From Lolium rigidum (taxonomy: Eukaryota > Streptophyta > Magnoliopsida > Poales > Poaceae): DNA of 64,000 bases. The DNA is taken from assembly GCF_022539505.1 (NCBI RefSeq), contig NC_061510.1:35427047-35491046 (forward strand), read 5' to 3'. Positions 46,337 to 58,215 of this stretch are shown piece by piece. The translations under genes were made by a program, and so were the position numbers. A model generated the notes under the pieces. That model made no database searches. It was not told the origin of the DNA and saw only the letters and a program-made list of their open reading frames with translations. Position 1 is the stretch's first letter, and every line of letters starts with the position of its first letter.

Positions 46337-47614
46337 ATCGGCCAGTAAAAAAAAAATCACAGCCGATGCGCGGACATCGACTTGAGGAAACATGTGGAGA
46401 CAACAGTATGCGTACAGCCGGTGCACGGGTATCGACTTCAGAATAATAAAGCCAATGCATTGCCATCGACTCTAGAGATACAAGCTCAATTAAGCAGGTT
46501 AACAGATCGGTTCAAACCAGAAATCATGATGTTTGGGATGAGTCTCCTAGTGGTTGCTGAGGAGTTCAATCTGCACGTTTAAGATTGGGGGATGGTTTGG
46601 ATGTGGGCTAGACCTGTTGGACCGTGTGGATAGGCAACGGCTTGGCCTCAAATCGCGTTTATAGTACAAGCCGATGCCCTGCCATCGGCTCTCTGTACAG
46701 CAACTTCGTTCGACGATCGGCAAAGTTGACAAGAAAGCAAGATTAATTGGGGAATATTTTCTTCATTAATAGTGGGATTTCTTACAAAGAAAGAGCCGAT
46801 TGCTCGGGGAAGAAAGAACAAAAGCTGACTACTACTACTAGTCCCTAATCTAAGGGCCGTTGCTGCCTTCGTCGTCGTCGTCGCTGCCATCGGCACAGCT
46901 GCTGATAGGCTCCTCATCGCTGCTCCCGTAGCCTTCTACGGGAGCCTCGTCTTCCTCATCGTCGTCATCGCTGTCGTCGTCCCACCAGGCGCGGAGGCGC
47001 TTCGCCGGTGGGTATCCTTCGAGGGAGTCGTCGTCGTCCTCCTCCGCCTCTTCCTCGAAGGAGGTGAAGTCGTCCCAGGAGAAGCGGTCGTCCTCGCTCT
47101 CCGCCTCCTCCTCCCCATCGACGAGGAATTGAAGGTCGTCCTCTCCGTCGGTCAAGGATTTGTCATCCTCGGACCAGATGGAGGAATCGTGTTCCTCCTT
47201 GTCCCACGTCGTTGGGGCGAGGATGTCGTGCGCCGCCAACGAGCCCCACTCGCGGCGTCGGCTCACGGAAGGGAGATGATACGTAGGAGAGGTTTGAGGA
47301 GGCGAGAAGAGGAGGAGGAGGAAGAAGACATGGCTACGGAGGAATGGGGTTTTTGCCGATGGCTAGTACGGAGCGAGGAGGGTGAAGGGGCGAACCGCTC
47401 GACGCGGTTAAATAATGGGATATTGGGGAGAGTTAATGTTACAGCAGTTTCCGAGGAAGTGGTGCCAAAGCATTGTCGAATTGCGCATAGAAGTCAAGAA
47501 GGCAAGGCATCATGATGAAGGATACTGCATCAGTTTTGCTCTGCCATGACATGACCCGACGAAAGAAAAGCATAATGATTTTGGAAATGTCATTTCCAAA
47601 ACCAGGGGGGCATG
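46337..47614 (+). other. 3' non-coding region of element D with polypurine tract
   Basis: Non-coding on +. Contains three related short repeats of the type caagccgatg...catcggctc/cagccg(a/g)tgc...atcgactt (about 46360-46690), an antisense ORF (46850-47266), and a G-run ccaggggggcatg immediately before the 3' LTR, a fitting plus-strand primer. Confidence 0.7.
46850..47266 (-). CDS. antisense acidic ORF in element D
   Basis: 138 residues on the strand opposite to gag-pol, extremely rich in Asp and Glu (for example WDDDSDDDDEEDEAPVEGYG) with a basic N-terminus (SRRREWGSLAAHDI). It lies between integrase and the 3' LTR. Antisense ORFs in this position are described for Tat-lineage grass elements such as Grande and RIRE2, function unknown. 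The triplet at the expected start reads GTG rather than ATG and no in-frame ATG lies just upstream, so translation of this copy is doubtful. Codon content is strongly GC-biased compared with flanking DNA, which argues the frame was once selected. Confidence 0.6.
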   Translation of the reverse strand: MSRRREWGSLAAHDILAPTTWDKEEHDSSIWSEDDKSLTDGEDDLQFLVDGEEEAESEDDRFSWDDFTSFEEEAEEDDDDSLEGYPPAKRLRAWWDDDSDDDDEEDEAPVEGYGSSDEEPISSCADGSDDDDEGSNGP

Positions 47615-48766
47615 TGTTATCACCAGAATTTGACCGGATCAGAGGTGGGCCGCGATTGAAGATGTGCTTGAAGAATATACATAGAAGAAATACATGAATC
47701 GGCCTTATATGCAAAGTTTGGGCTAGTGTGCCCATGTATCTGTACCATAGTAGGAAACGTGTCGGTTAGATGGAGTTTGGGCTCGTGCCCGGTTGGGATT
47801 ATTCCCACGTTAGAAAGTCTACGGACTATAAATATGTATCTAGGGTTTATGAAATAAACAACAACCACGTTCACCACAAACCAATCTAGGCGCATCGCCA
47901 ACTCCCTTGTCTCGAGGGTTTCTTCCGGGTAAGCATCATGCTGCCTAGATCGCATCTTGCGATTTACACGTTTATTCGTCGTTCATGCGTTGCTCGTGCT
48001 GAAGCCTTTTTGATGGCGAGCAACGTAGTTATCATAGGTGTTTTAGGGTTAGCATTGTTCATCGTATCATATGCTATCGTCGTGCGACCCTTAGACATCT
48101 AGCCGCCCTTACACCTATCTTGGGTGTAAGGGCGGCACCCACTTGATCTTTATTTAGTAGATCCGATCCGTTATGGTTGCTCCTTGTTCTTCAAGGATTA
48201 GTTTAATATCTGCATGGTTAGGCCTTACAAACGGGTTGAAGGATCCGAGTGGCGCGTAGGGTGTAGTTTGCTAGCCCTAGACGGGATGTTCCGAGGATCA
48301 ACTTCGTGTTGGTTTTAGGCCTTGTCTAGGGTCGGTTTACGATCACCGTGCGTGGCCGCCGAGCTCAATCACGAGTAGGATGTTCCGATTATGCGGTGAA
48401 AACCCTAAATCGTAGTAGGTCGTTTTAGCTTTATCTTGATCAAGCGGGACCACCATCCGATCGTACACCTCGTACGCATCATGGGTGGATCGGCTCCTTG
48501 AGCCGATTCACGGGACAACTGAGAGCCGATCGAGGCTCGTATTTAATGTTTACGTGTGTGCCATGTAGGAAACTAAGCGAGGCACATCCAACACCTTCCC
48601 GACCGGGTATAGGTCAGGTGGCACGCCCTGCATCGGCATCGGACGTGCGTGCCGAAGGCTTTGCGGGCCGTCGCTCGGAGGGACCAGGGCCAGCCGCAGT
48701 CCTGGGAGCCTCCCGGCTCTACGGTGTTGCCCGTCGCTGCCCGCCGGTGGGTTTCTGACCGCAACA
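47615..48766 (+). repeat. 3' LTR of element D
   Basis: 1,152 bp, colinear with 41149-42312, ending CGCAACA followed by the duplication ggaac. Confidence 0.92.
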
Positions 48767-48776
48767 GGAACCTTAT

Positions 48777-49438
48777 TTGCATGCTAGTAGTAATATTAGT
48801 ATGAACGCTTTGAACACCATTGTTGATAATGATATTGAAAATTCTAAGCTTGGGGAGGTCGGTTTTGATGAGAATGATCTCTTTAGCCCTCCAGGTATTG
48901 AGGAGAAAGTTTATGTTGATTATGATATGCCTCCCATATATGATGATTATAATGATAGTGGTCTTTTGGTGCCACCTACTATGGAGGATAAGTTTAATTA
49001 TGATTACAATATGCCTCCTATATTTGATGATGAGAATAATAATGATAGCTACTTTGTTGAATTTCTCCCACTACAATTAATAAGAATGACTATGCTTATG
49101 TTGGGAGTAGCAATAATTTTATGCATGAGACTCATGATAAGAATGTTTCATTTGATAGTTATATTGTTGAATTTGTTCATGATGCTACTGAAAGTTATTA
49201 TGAGAGAGGAAAATATGGTTGTAGAAGTTTTCATGTTACTAAAACACCTCTCTTTTTGCTGAAAATCTTGAAGCTGCACTTGTTTTATCTTTCTATGCTT
49301 GTTGCATTATGCTTCATGAATTTGTTTATTTACAAGATTCCTATGCATATGAAGCATGTTAGGCTTAAATTTGTTTTGAATTTGCTTCTTGATGCTCTCT
49401 TTTGCTTCAACTCTTATTTCTTGGGAGTGCATCATTAA
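48777..49438 (+). pseudogene. element C copy of the membrane-segment ORF
   Basis: Resumes right after the D insertion and aligns with 24144-24794 of element A: the acidic/PP pattern (FSPPGIEEKVYVDYDMPP), then a frame change at about 49070, then MHETHDKNVSFDSYIVEFVH, YYERGKYGCRSFHVTKTP and the two C-terminal hydrophobic segments (LHLFYLSMLVALCFMNLFIY). The N-terminal part is at 41063-41148 on the other side of D and is itself out of frame. Broken by insertion plus frameshifts. Confidence 0.75.
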
Positions 49439-51916
49439 AACTGCTGAGCCCATCTTAATGGCCATAAAGAAAGCACTTCTTGGGAGATAACCCATGTGTT
49501 TATTTTACTACAGTACTTTTGTTTTATATTTGTGTCTTGGAAGTTGTTACTACTGTAGCAACCTCTCCTTATCTTACTTTATTGCATTGTTGTGCCAAGT
49601 GAAGTCTTTGATAGTAGGGTTGATACTAGATTTGGATTACTGCGTGAGAAACAGATTTCTTGCTTGTCACGAATTTGGGTATGATTCTCGTAGGTAACTC
49701 AGAAAAATCTGCCAATTTACGTGCGAGATCCACGAGATATGTACGCAACTTTCATTCAATTTGGGCATTTTCATCTGAGCAAGTCTGGTGCCTCTTTAAA
49801 ATTCGTCTTTACGGACTGTTCTGTTTTGACAGATTCTGCCTTTTATTTCGCATTGCCTCTTTCGCTGTGTTGGATGGATTCCTTTGTTCCATTACCTTCC
49901 AGTAGCTTTGAGCAATGTCCAGAAGTGTTAATAATGATTGTGTCACCTCTGAAAATGTGAATTTTTGATTATGCACTAACCCTCTAATGAGTTTGTTTTG
50001 AGTTTGGTGTGGAGGAAGTTTTCAAGGGGTCAAGAGAGGAGGATGATACAATATGATCAAGAAGAGTGAAAGGTATAAGCTTGGGGATGCCCCCGTGGTT
50101 CATCCCTGCATATTTCAAGAAGACTCAAGCATCTAAGCTTGGGGATGCCCAAGGCATCCCCTTCTTCATCGACAAATTATCAGGTTTCTTTTCTTGAAAC
50201 TATATTTTTATTCGGTCACATCTTATGTACTTTACTTGGAGCGTCTATGTGCTTTTATTTTCGTTTTGTTATTTTCATTCTCTGAATAAATTCATGCTTG
50301 TGTGGGAGAGAGACACGCTCTGCTGGTTCATATGAACACATGTGTTCTTAGCTTTTAATGTTCATGGCGAAGGTTGAAACTGCTTCGTTAATTGTTATAT
50401 GGTTGGAAACAGAAAATGCTTCATGTGGTAAATGGTTTAATGTCTTGAATAATGTGATACTTGGCAATTGTTGTGCTCATATAGATCTTGTTTAAGCTCT
50501 TGCATCATGTACCTTGTACCCATTAATGAATAACTACATAGAGCTTGTTAAAATTTGGTTTGCATGATTGATGCTGTAGAGTCTAGATATTTTCTGGTTG
50601 AGGTGTTTGAACAACAAGGAGACAATATAAAGTCTTATAATAGTTACAATATGTTCATATGTGAGCTTTGCTGCACCTTTTATACTTGAGTTTGCTTCAA
50701 ACAACCTTGCTAGCCTAGCCTTGTATTGAGAGGAATTCTTCTCGTGCATCCAAATCCTTGAGCCAATAACCATGCCATTTGTGTCCACCATACCTACCTA
50801 CCACATGGTATTTCTCTGCCATTCCAAAGTAAATTACTTCATGTGCTACCTTTAAACAATTCAAAACTTTATTACTTCTTATTTGTGTCAATGTTTTATA
50901 GCTCATGAGGAAGTATGTGGTGTTTTATCTTTCAATCTTGTTGGGCAGCTTTCACCAATGGACTAGTGGCTTCATCCGCTTATCCAATAATTCTGCAAAA
51001 AGAGCTGGCGCGGGGTTCCCAGCCCCCAATTAATCAACCTTCATTAATAATTCTCTTCACATGTTTTGCTCTGATTCATCAGTAAGCAACTTAATTTTGC
51101 AAATAGACACTCCTTCATGGTATGTGAATGTTGGAAGGCACCCGAGGATTCGGTTAGCCATGGCTTGTGTAAGCAAAAGGTTGGGAGGAGTGTCATCCAT
51201 AAATAATAAAACTAAAGTACATGTGTAAACAAAAGAGAAGAGGGATGATCTACCTTGCTGGTAGAGATAACGTCCTTCATGGGAGCCGCTCTTTGAAAGT
51301 CTGTTTGGCAAGGGGGTTAGAGTGCCCACTACCATTCGTTGACAACAACAAACACCTCTCAAAACTTTACTTTTATGCTCTCTATATGATTTCAAAACTT
51401 AAAAAGCTCTAGCACATGATTTAATCCATGCTTCCCTCTGCGAAGGGCCTTTCTTCTACTTTATTGTTGAGTCAGTTTACCCATTCTTTCTATCTTAGAA
51501 GCAAACACTTGTGTAAACTGTGTGCATTGATTCTTACATGTTTACTTATTGCACTTGTTATATTGCTTTATGTTGACAATTATCCATGAGATAAATATGT
51601 TGAAGTTGAAAGAAACCGCTGAAACTTATATCTTCCTTTGTGTTGCTTCAATGCCTTTACTTTGAATTTATTGCTTTATGAGTAACTCTTATGCAAGTAT
51701 TATTGATGCTTGTCTTGAAAATATTATTCATGAAAAGTCTTTGCTATATGATTCATTTGTTTACTCATTATCTTCATCATTGCTTCGAATCGCTGCATTC
51801 ATTACATATGCTTTACAATTGTATTGATCAAGATTATGATAGCATGTCACTTAAGAAATTATCTTTGTTATCGTTTACCTACTCGAGGGCGAGTAGGAAC
51901 TAAGCTTAGGGATGCT
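49439..51916 (+). other. 3' non-coding region of element C
   Basis: Colinear with the corresponding part of A and E, ending in taagcttagggatgct before the 3' LTR. A segment of about 50880-51410 departs from the shared order: it contains agctggcgcggggttcccag and a stretch absent at the corresponding place in A and E, suggesting a small insertion or replacement. No genes. Confidence 0.7.
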
Positions 51917-53358
51917 TGATACGTCTCAAACGTATCTATAATTTCTTATGTTCCATGCTACTTTATTGATGATACTCACATGTTTTATACACATTATATG
52001 TCATATTTATGCGTTTTCCGGAACTAACCTATTGACGAGATGCCGAAGTGCCGATTCTTTGTTTTACTGCTGTTTTTTGTTCCAGAAATCCTAGTAAGGA
52101 AATATTCTCGGAATTGGACGAAATCAACGCCCAGAGTTTTAGAATTGGACAAAGCTTCCAGAACACCCGAGAGCCGCCAGAGGGGAGCCCTGGGGGCCCC
52201 ACACACCAGGCTGGCGCGGCCAGGGTGTGGGCCGCGCCCCCTGTTGTGTCATCGCCCCGTCAGCCCTCCGACTCCGCCTCTTCGCCTATTTAAAGGTCCC
52301 TGACCTAAAACCTCGATACGAAAAAGCCACGGTACGAGAAACCTTCCAGAGCCGCCGCCATCGCGAAGCCAAGATCCGGGGACGGGAGTCTACGTTCCGG
52401 CACGCCGCCGGGACGGGGAAGTGCCCCCGGAAGGCTCCTCCATCATCTCCACCGCCGTCTCCACCGCCATATTCACCGCCATCGCTGTCTCCATGATGAG
52501 GAGGGAGTAATTCACCCCCGGGGCTGAGGGCTCCGCTGTAGCTATGTGGTTCATCTCTCTCTTTATGTGATCTAGTTGAATATCATCTATATGCTACTCT
52601 AGTGATGTTATTAAAGTACTCTATTCCTCCTCCACGGTGTAATGGTGACAGTGTGTGCATCGTGTAGTACTTAGCGTAGGTTATGATTGTAATCTCTTGT
52701 AGCTTATGAAGTTAATTATTGCTATGATAGTATTGATGTGATCTATTCCTCCTTCATAGTGTGATGGTGACAGTGTGCATGCTATGTTAGTACTTGGTGT
52801 AATTGCGTTGGTTTGTCATGCACTCTAAGGTTATTTAAATATGAACATTGAATGTTGTGGAGCTTGTTAACTCCGGCATTGAGGTGCTCTTGTAGCCCTA
52901 CGCAATTAGTGGTGTTCATCATCCAACAAGAGAGTGTAGAGTGGTTTTATTATGTGATCAATGTTGAGAGTGTTCACTAGTGAAAGTATGATCCCTAGGC
53001 CTTATTTCCAAACATCGAATCTCCATTTATTTACTGTTCTGTTGCATGTTTACTCGCTGCCATATTTTATTCAGATTGTTATTACCACTCATATACATCC
53101 ATACAACTTGTATTTCACTATCTCTTCGCCGAACTAGTGCACCTATACATCGACAAGTGTATTAGGTGTGTTGGGGACACAAGAGACTTCTTGTATCGTG
53201 ATTGCGGGGTTGCTTGAGAGGGATATCTTTGACCTCTTCCTCCCTGAGTTCGATAAACCTTGGGTGATCCACTTAAGGGAAACTTGCTGCTGTTCTACAA
53301 ACCTCTGCTCTTGGAGGCCCAACACTGTCTACAAGAATACAAGCACCCGTAGACATCA
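51917..53358 (+). repeat. 3' LTR of element C
   Basis: 1,442 bp, colinear with 39465-40898, ends GACATCA followed by the duplication gatac. Confidence 0.92.
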
Positions 53359-53363
53359 GATAC

Positions 53364-53883
53364 CTATGGTGCGTCAAAACCACACCACTAAGGGAGGTTT
53401 TGCCAAGCCATTGCAAGGCTTTTCTCTACTAGTGATGATAGCCTGGCTGCGCCACCATAGCCCAATTGACCCTCGTGTCTCCATTGCCGTTCACTTCGCA
53501 TTTATCTCTTTGTATTCACCTAAAACCTTCTATAAAAGGGTCCCAACTGCGACTTCAAAGCATGGCGAACCACGAAACAGAGGTTGTACCAACAAAGATT
53601 GGATGGGAAAATGCCACTTGAGCGCTTCTCAAACCTCTCCAGCATCATCTCCTTCGTCTCCATGATAAAGAGGGGGTAGTCCACCCCGGGATTATGAGTT
53701 TGTGGCAGTAACTTGATCTATCTATCGCTTGTTCTATCAATATTCTAAAGTCACATGAGATGCCCTCATGATTGTGACCATCTATATGTAACCCCTTTGT
53801 GTTGGATCTTTGGTTTTTATTGAGATTGGTATTTGAGATTGCAATTTTCAGTTTGTGTTTGATGTATGAGTATATGTATATTA
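53364..53883 (+). repeat. piece of an older LTR-like sequence between C and the copia solo LTR
   Basis: Contains a promoter-like ctataaaagggtc (about 53530) and, further on, gtagtccaccccgggattatg, the same style as the R/U5 boundary of gypsy LTRs. It joins to 62914 when the copia solo LTR is removed, and to about 39464 when C is removed. So it is the oldest layer of this nest; its ends were not found. Confidence 0.55.
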
Positions 53884-54270
53884 TGTTGGACTTTTGTATA
53901 GGCCCAACCCATACAATATAATCCACAATTTCTGAAAATCCCAAAGACCCATGTGGCCCATTCATGCAAGGCAAAGGGTGGGACAGAAGTTTAGTTTCAC
54001 CTTGCTAGTTTAGAGAGTTTTGGACCTCCCTATAAGGGGGCTGCTCCACTTATGGTATGAGCATGAGAAGAAAGCTCCTACACGCGGTCCTCCTCCTCAA
54101 CCGCCCGCTCGTCACGACGTGCGTGCCGCGGTTTGCGGGAATGCCTCGAGCCTAGACATTCTCTCTTTTTTGCCACGCATGAATGAAATTTGAATGGTTG
54201 CAGAAGCTGAAACGTTCCATCGTAGCCTCTTCGCTTCCTCCTGTGTGCCTATAAAAGAGAGGTTGCCCCT

Positions 54271-55850
54271 TGATACGTCCCAAACGTATCTATAATTTCT
54301 TATGTTCAATGCTACTTTTATGATGATACTCACATGTTTTATACACATTATATGTCATTATTATGCATTTTCCGGCACTAACCTATTGACGAGATGCCGA
54401 AGAGCCGATTCTTGTTTTCTGCTGTTTTTGGTTTCAGAAATCCTAGTAAGGAAATATTCTCGGAATTGGACGAAATCAACGCCCAGGGGCCTATTTTTCC
54501 ACGAAGCTTCCAGAAGACCGGAGGACTTACGAAGTGGGGCCACGAGGTGGCGCCACACTAGGGCGGCGCGGCCCAAGCCTTGGCCGCGCCGGCCTGTTGT
54601 GTGGGGCCCTCGTGTGGCCCCCTGACCTGCCCTTCCGCCTACATATAGTCTTCGTCGCGAAACCCCCCAGTACCGAGAGCCACGATACGGAAAACCTTAC
54701 TGAGACGCCGCCGCCGCCAATCCCATCTCGGGGGATTCAGGAGATCGCCTCCGGCACCACGCCGGAGAGGGAATCATCTCCCGGAGGTCTCTTCATCGCC
54801 ATGATCGCCTCCGGATCGATGTGTGAGTAGTTCACCCCTGGACTATGGGTCCATAGCAGTAGCTAGATGGTCGTCTTCTCCCCATTGTGCTATCATGTCA
54901 GATCTTGTGAGCTGCCTATCATGATCAAGATCATCTATTTGTAATCCTTCATGTTGTGTTTGTTGGGATCCGATGAATATTGAATACTATGTCAAGTTGA
55001 TTATCAATCTATCATATATGTTATTTATGTTACGGCATGCTCTCCGTTGCTAGTAGAGGCTCTGGCCAAGTTGATACTTGTGACTCCAAGAGGGAGTATT
55101 TATGCTCGATAGTGGGTTCATGCTCCATTAAATGCGGGACGAGTGACGGAAAGTTCTAAGGTTGTGGATGTCGTTGTTGCCACTAGGGATAAAACATCGA
55201 TGCTTTGTCTAAGGATATTTGTGTTGATTACATTACGCACCATACTTAATGCAATTGTCCGTTGTTTACAACTTAATACTTGGAAGGGGTTCGGATGATA
55301 ACTTGAAGGTGGACTTTTTAGGCATAGATGCATGCTTGGATAGCGGTCTATGTACTTTGTCGTAATGCCTCGATTGAATCTCATAGTACTCATCATGATA
55401 TATGTATGTGCATTGGTATGCCTTCTTTATTTGTCAATTGCCCAGCTGTAATTTGTTCACCCAACATCTGCTATCTTATGGGAGAGACACCACTAGTGAA
55501 CTGTGGACCCCGGTCCTATTCTTTACATCTGAAATACAAACTGCTCTTCGCAAACAACCATCATCATCCACACTATACATCTAATCCTTTGTTTACAGCA
55601 AGCCGGTGAGATTGACAACCACGCTGTTACGTTGGGGCAAAGTTCTGTGATTGTGTTGTGCAGGTTCCACGTTGGCGCCGGAATCCCTGGTGTTGCGCCG
55701 CACTACACTCCTCCGCCATCAACCTTCAACGTGCTTCTTGGCTCCTACTGGTTCGATAACCTTGGTTTCTTACTGAGGGAAAACTTGCTGCTGTGCGCAT
55801 CATACCTTCCTCTTGGGGTTCCCAACGGACGTGTTAATTACGCGCAATCA
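54271..55850 (+). repeat. 5' LTR of element E
   Basis: 1,580 bp; TGATACGTCCC start, CAATCA end. TATA-like catatatagtc at about 54641. Very similar to the 3' LTR with scattered substitutions and short indels (for example gctgcaattgttctttactg is absent near 55540 but present at 62090). Confidence 0.92.
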
Positions 55851-55861
55851 AGCTCTTTTTC

Positions 55862-55879
55862 TGGCGCCGTTGCCGGGGA
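55862..55879 (+). other. primer-binding site matching tRNA-Asp, element E
   Basis: tggcgccgttgccgggga, 11 bp after the LTR end; identical to the sites of elements A and C. Confidence 0.85.
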
Positions 55880-56102
55880 GATCAAGACACGCTGCAAGGG
55901 GAGTCTCCACTTTCAATCTCTTTACTTTGTTTTTGTCTTGCTTTACTTTATTTACTACTTTGTTTGCTGCATTATATCAAAACACAAAAAAATTAGTTGC
56001 TAGTTTTACTTTATTTACTGTCTTGCTCTCTATATTGAAAACACAAAAAAATTAGTTACTTGCATTTACTTTATTTAGTTTGCTTTATTTACTACTGCTA
56101 AA

Positions 56103-57286
56103 ATGGGTACTTGTTGAGAATACTAAGTTGTGTGACTTCACTAGCACAAATAATAATGATTTCCTATGCACACCTATTGCTCCACCTGCTACTACGGAAG
56201 AATTCTTTGAAATTAAACCTCGCTTTACTGAATCTTGTTATGAGAGAGCAATTTTCACGGTGTTAGTTCCGATGATGCTTGCTGCCCATCTTAATAATTT
56301 TGTTGAACTATGTGAAATGCAAAAGTATAAGGATGTAGATGGTGACATTATAAAATTAAAATTGTTTCGTTTCTCTTTAAGAGGAAGAGCTAAAGATTGG
56401 TTGCTATCTCTGCCTAGAAATAGTATTGATTCATGGACTAAATGTAAGGATGCTTTATTGGTAGATATTATCCTGCCGCTAAAAATATATCTTTGAGAAG
56501 TAGCATAATGAATTTCAAGCAATTAGATAATGAACATGTTGCTCAAGCATGGGAGAGAATGAAATCTTTGGTAAAGAATTGCCCAACCCATGGACTGACT
56601 ACTTGGATGATCATCCAAACCTTTTATGCAGGATTGAATTTTTCTTCGCGGAACCTATTGGATTCAGCTGCTGGAGGTACCTTTATGTCCATCACTTTGG
56701 GGGCGGCAACAAAGCTTCTTGATGATATGATGACAAATTACTCTGAATGGCACACGGAAAGAGCTCCACAAGGTAAGAAGGTAAATTCGTTGAAGAAACC
56801 TCCTCCTTGAGTGATAAGATTGATGCTATTATGTCTATGCTTGTGAATGGTAGATCTAATGTTGATCCTAATAATGTTCCTTTAGCTTCATTGGTTGCCC
56901 AAGAAGAACATGTTGATGTGAACTTCATTAAAAACAATAATTTCAACAACAATGCTTATAGGAATAATTCTGGTAACAACTATAGGCCATATCCTTCTGC
57001 TAATGGTAATAGTTATGGTAATTCTTATGGGAATTCTTACAACAATAATAGGAGTGTACCCCTTGGTCTTGAAGCCATGCTTAAAGAATTTATTAGTACA
57101 CAAACTGCTTTTAACAAATCTGTTGAGGAAAAGCTCAATAAAATTGATATTCTCGCTTCTAAGGTTGATAGTCTTGCCTCTGATGTTGATCTTTTAAAAT
57201 TGAAAGTTATGCCTAATAGGGATATTGATAATAAGATTGCTAATACAGCAAATGCCATCCAAGTTCGAATTAATGAGAATATTTGA
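56103..57286 (+). pseudogene. element E gag, broken
   Basis: The probable start ATG at 56103 runs into a stop after four codons; a one-base frame change restores the gag frame. 56125-56496 has the gag core (RFSLRGRAKDWLLSLPRNSI). The frame changes again at about 56495, continuing as 56493-56810 (MKSLVKNCPTHGLTTWMIIQ), then 56807-57286, which is Asn-rich (NNNFNNNAYRNNSGNNYRPY) followed by a predicted coiled coil (VEEKLNKIDILASKVDSLAS). Order and motifs fit Athila-type gag. At least three frame breaks. Confidence 0.8.
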
Positions 57287-57438
57287 TTGATGGCTGAATT
57301 GCATGCTAGGTGGGAAAGAGAAGAAAATGAAAAAACTAGCTAAAGAGAATAATGTAGCTAAAGTTTGGACTATTACCACCACTAGTAATGTTAATGATTC
57401 ACATGTTGCTACACCTCCTACTATCAATGGTAAAATAA

Positions 57439-58215
57439 TTGGTGTTGGCAATGTTACTACTCCTAGTGCAAAGCGTGCAAAATTGCCCGAAGCTGCTAAA
57501 AACTGCTGAAATTGATAAAACTGCTGAAATTTTTCAAAATATTGGGGATGATGATCCCATTGCTGTAGATCATAATGGTTTAGACTTTTATGATTGTCAC
57601 ATCTCTGAAGTTATAAAGTTCTTACAAAAGCTTGCTAAAAGTCCCAACGCTAGTGCTATAAATTTGGCCTTTACAAAACATATTACAAATGCTCTCATAA
57701 AAGCTAGAGAAGAGAAACTAAAACTTGAAACCTCTATTCCTAGGAAGTTGGAAGATGGTTGAGAGCCCATCATTAAGATGAGAGTCAATGATTTTGATTG
57801 TAATGCTTTATGTGATCTTGGTGCAAGTATTTCTGTTATGCCTAAGAAAATTTACGATATGCTTGACTTGCCACCATTGAAAAATTGTTATTTGGATGTT
57901 AATCTTGTTGATAATGCTATAAAGAAACCTTTGGGGAGGATTGATAATGTTCGTATTATGGTTAACAATAACCTTGTCCCCGTTGATTTTGTTGTCTTGG
58001 ATATTGAATGCAATGCATCTTGTCCCATTATATTGGAAAGACCTTTTCTTCGAACTGTTGGTGCTACCATTGATATTAAGGAAGGTAATATTAAATATCA
58101 ATTTCCTCTCAAGAAAGGTATGGAACACTTCCCTAGAAAGAGAATGAAGTTACCTTATGATTCTATTATTAGAACAAATTATGATGTTGATGCTTCGTCT
58201 CTTGATGTTACTTGA
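57439..58215 (+). pseudogene. element E aspartic protease region
   Basis: 57439-57762 is a linker (FYDCHISEVIKFLQKLAKSP) ending in a TGA. 57778-58215 is the retropepsin-like domain: the catalytic region reads ALCDLGASISVMP (Asp-Leu-Gly in place of the usual Asp-Thr/Ser-Gly), then VDFVVLDIECNASCPIILER. The frame is open to a TGA at 58213 in a place where pol would begin. With the D-T/S-G motif altered and the linker stopped, activity is unlikely in this copy. Confidence 0.78.

Larger units (their letters stand above)
41149..48766 (+). mobile_element. gypsy element D, Tat-type, complete ends, duplication ggaac
   Basis: 7,618 bp inserted in the internal ORF of element C. LTRs at 41149-42312 and 47615-48766 start TGTTATCACCAG and end CGCAACA. 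Target duplication ggaac occurs at 41144-41148 and 48767-48771. Order: truncated gag, reverse transcriptase, RNase H, a second RNase H-like domain, integrase, non-coding region with an antisense acidic ORF, G-rich polypurine tract (about 47604-47610), 3' LTR. The second RNase H-like domain places it in the Tat lineage of Ty3/gypsy. Several frameshifts and a gag-protease deletion make it defective. Confidence 0.93.
39465..53358 (+). mobile_element. gypsy element C, complete, interrupted by element D, duplication gatac
   Basis: LTRs at 39465-40898 and 51917-53358 start TGATACGTCTCAAACG and end GACATCA. Target duplication gatac occurs at 39460-39464 and 53359-53363. Primer site at 40909. Without D and its duplication the element is about 6.27 kb. 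Its single recognisable ORF is the homologue of the element A membrane-segment protein, broken by the D insertion and frameshifts. The 3' non-coding region matches A and E. No gag or pol of its own is seen, so it was non-autonomous when it inserted. Confidence 0.92.
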
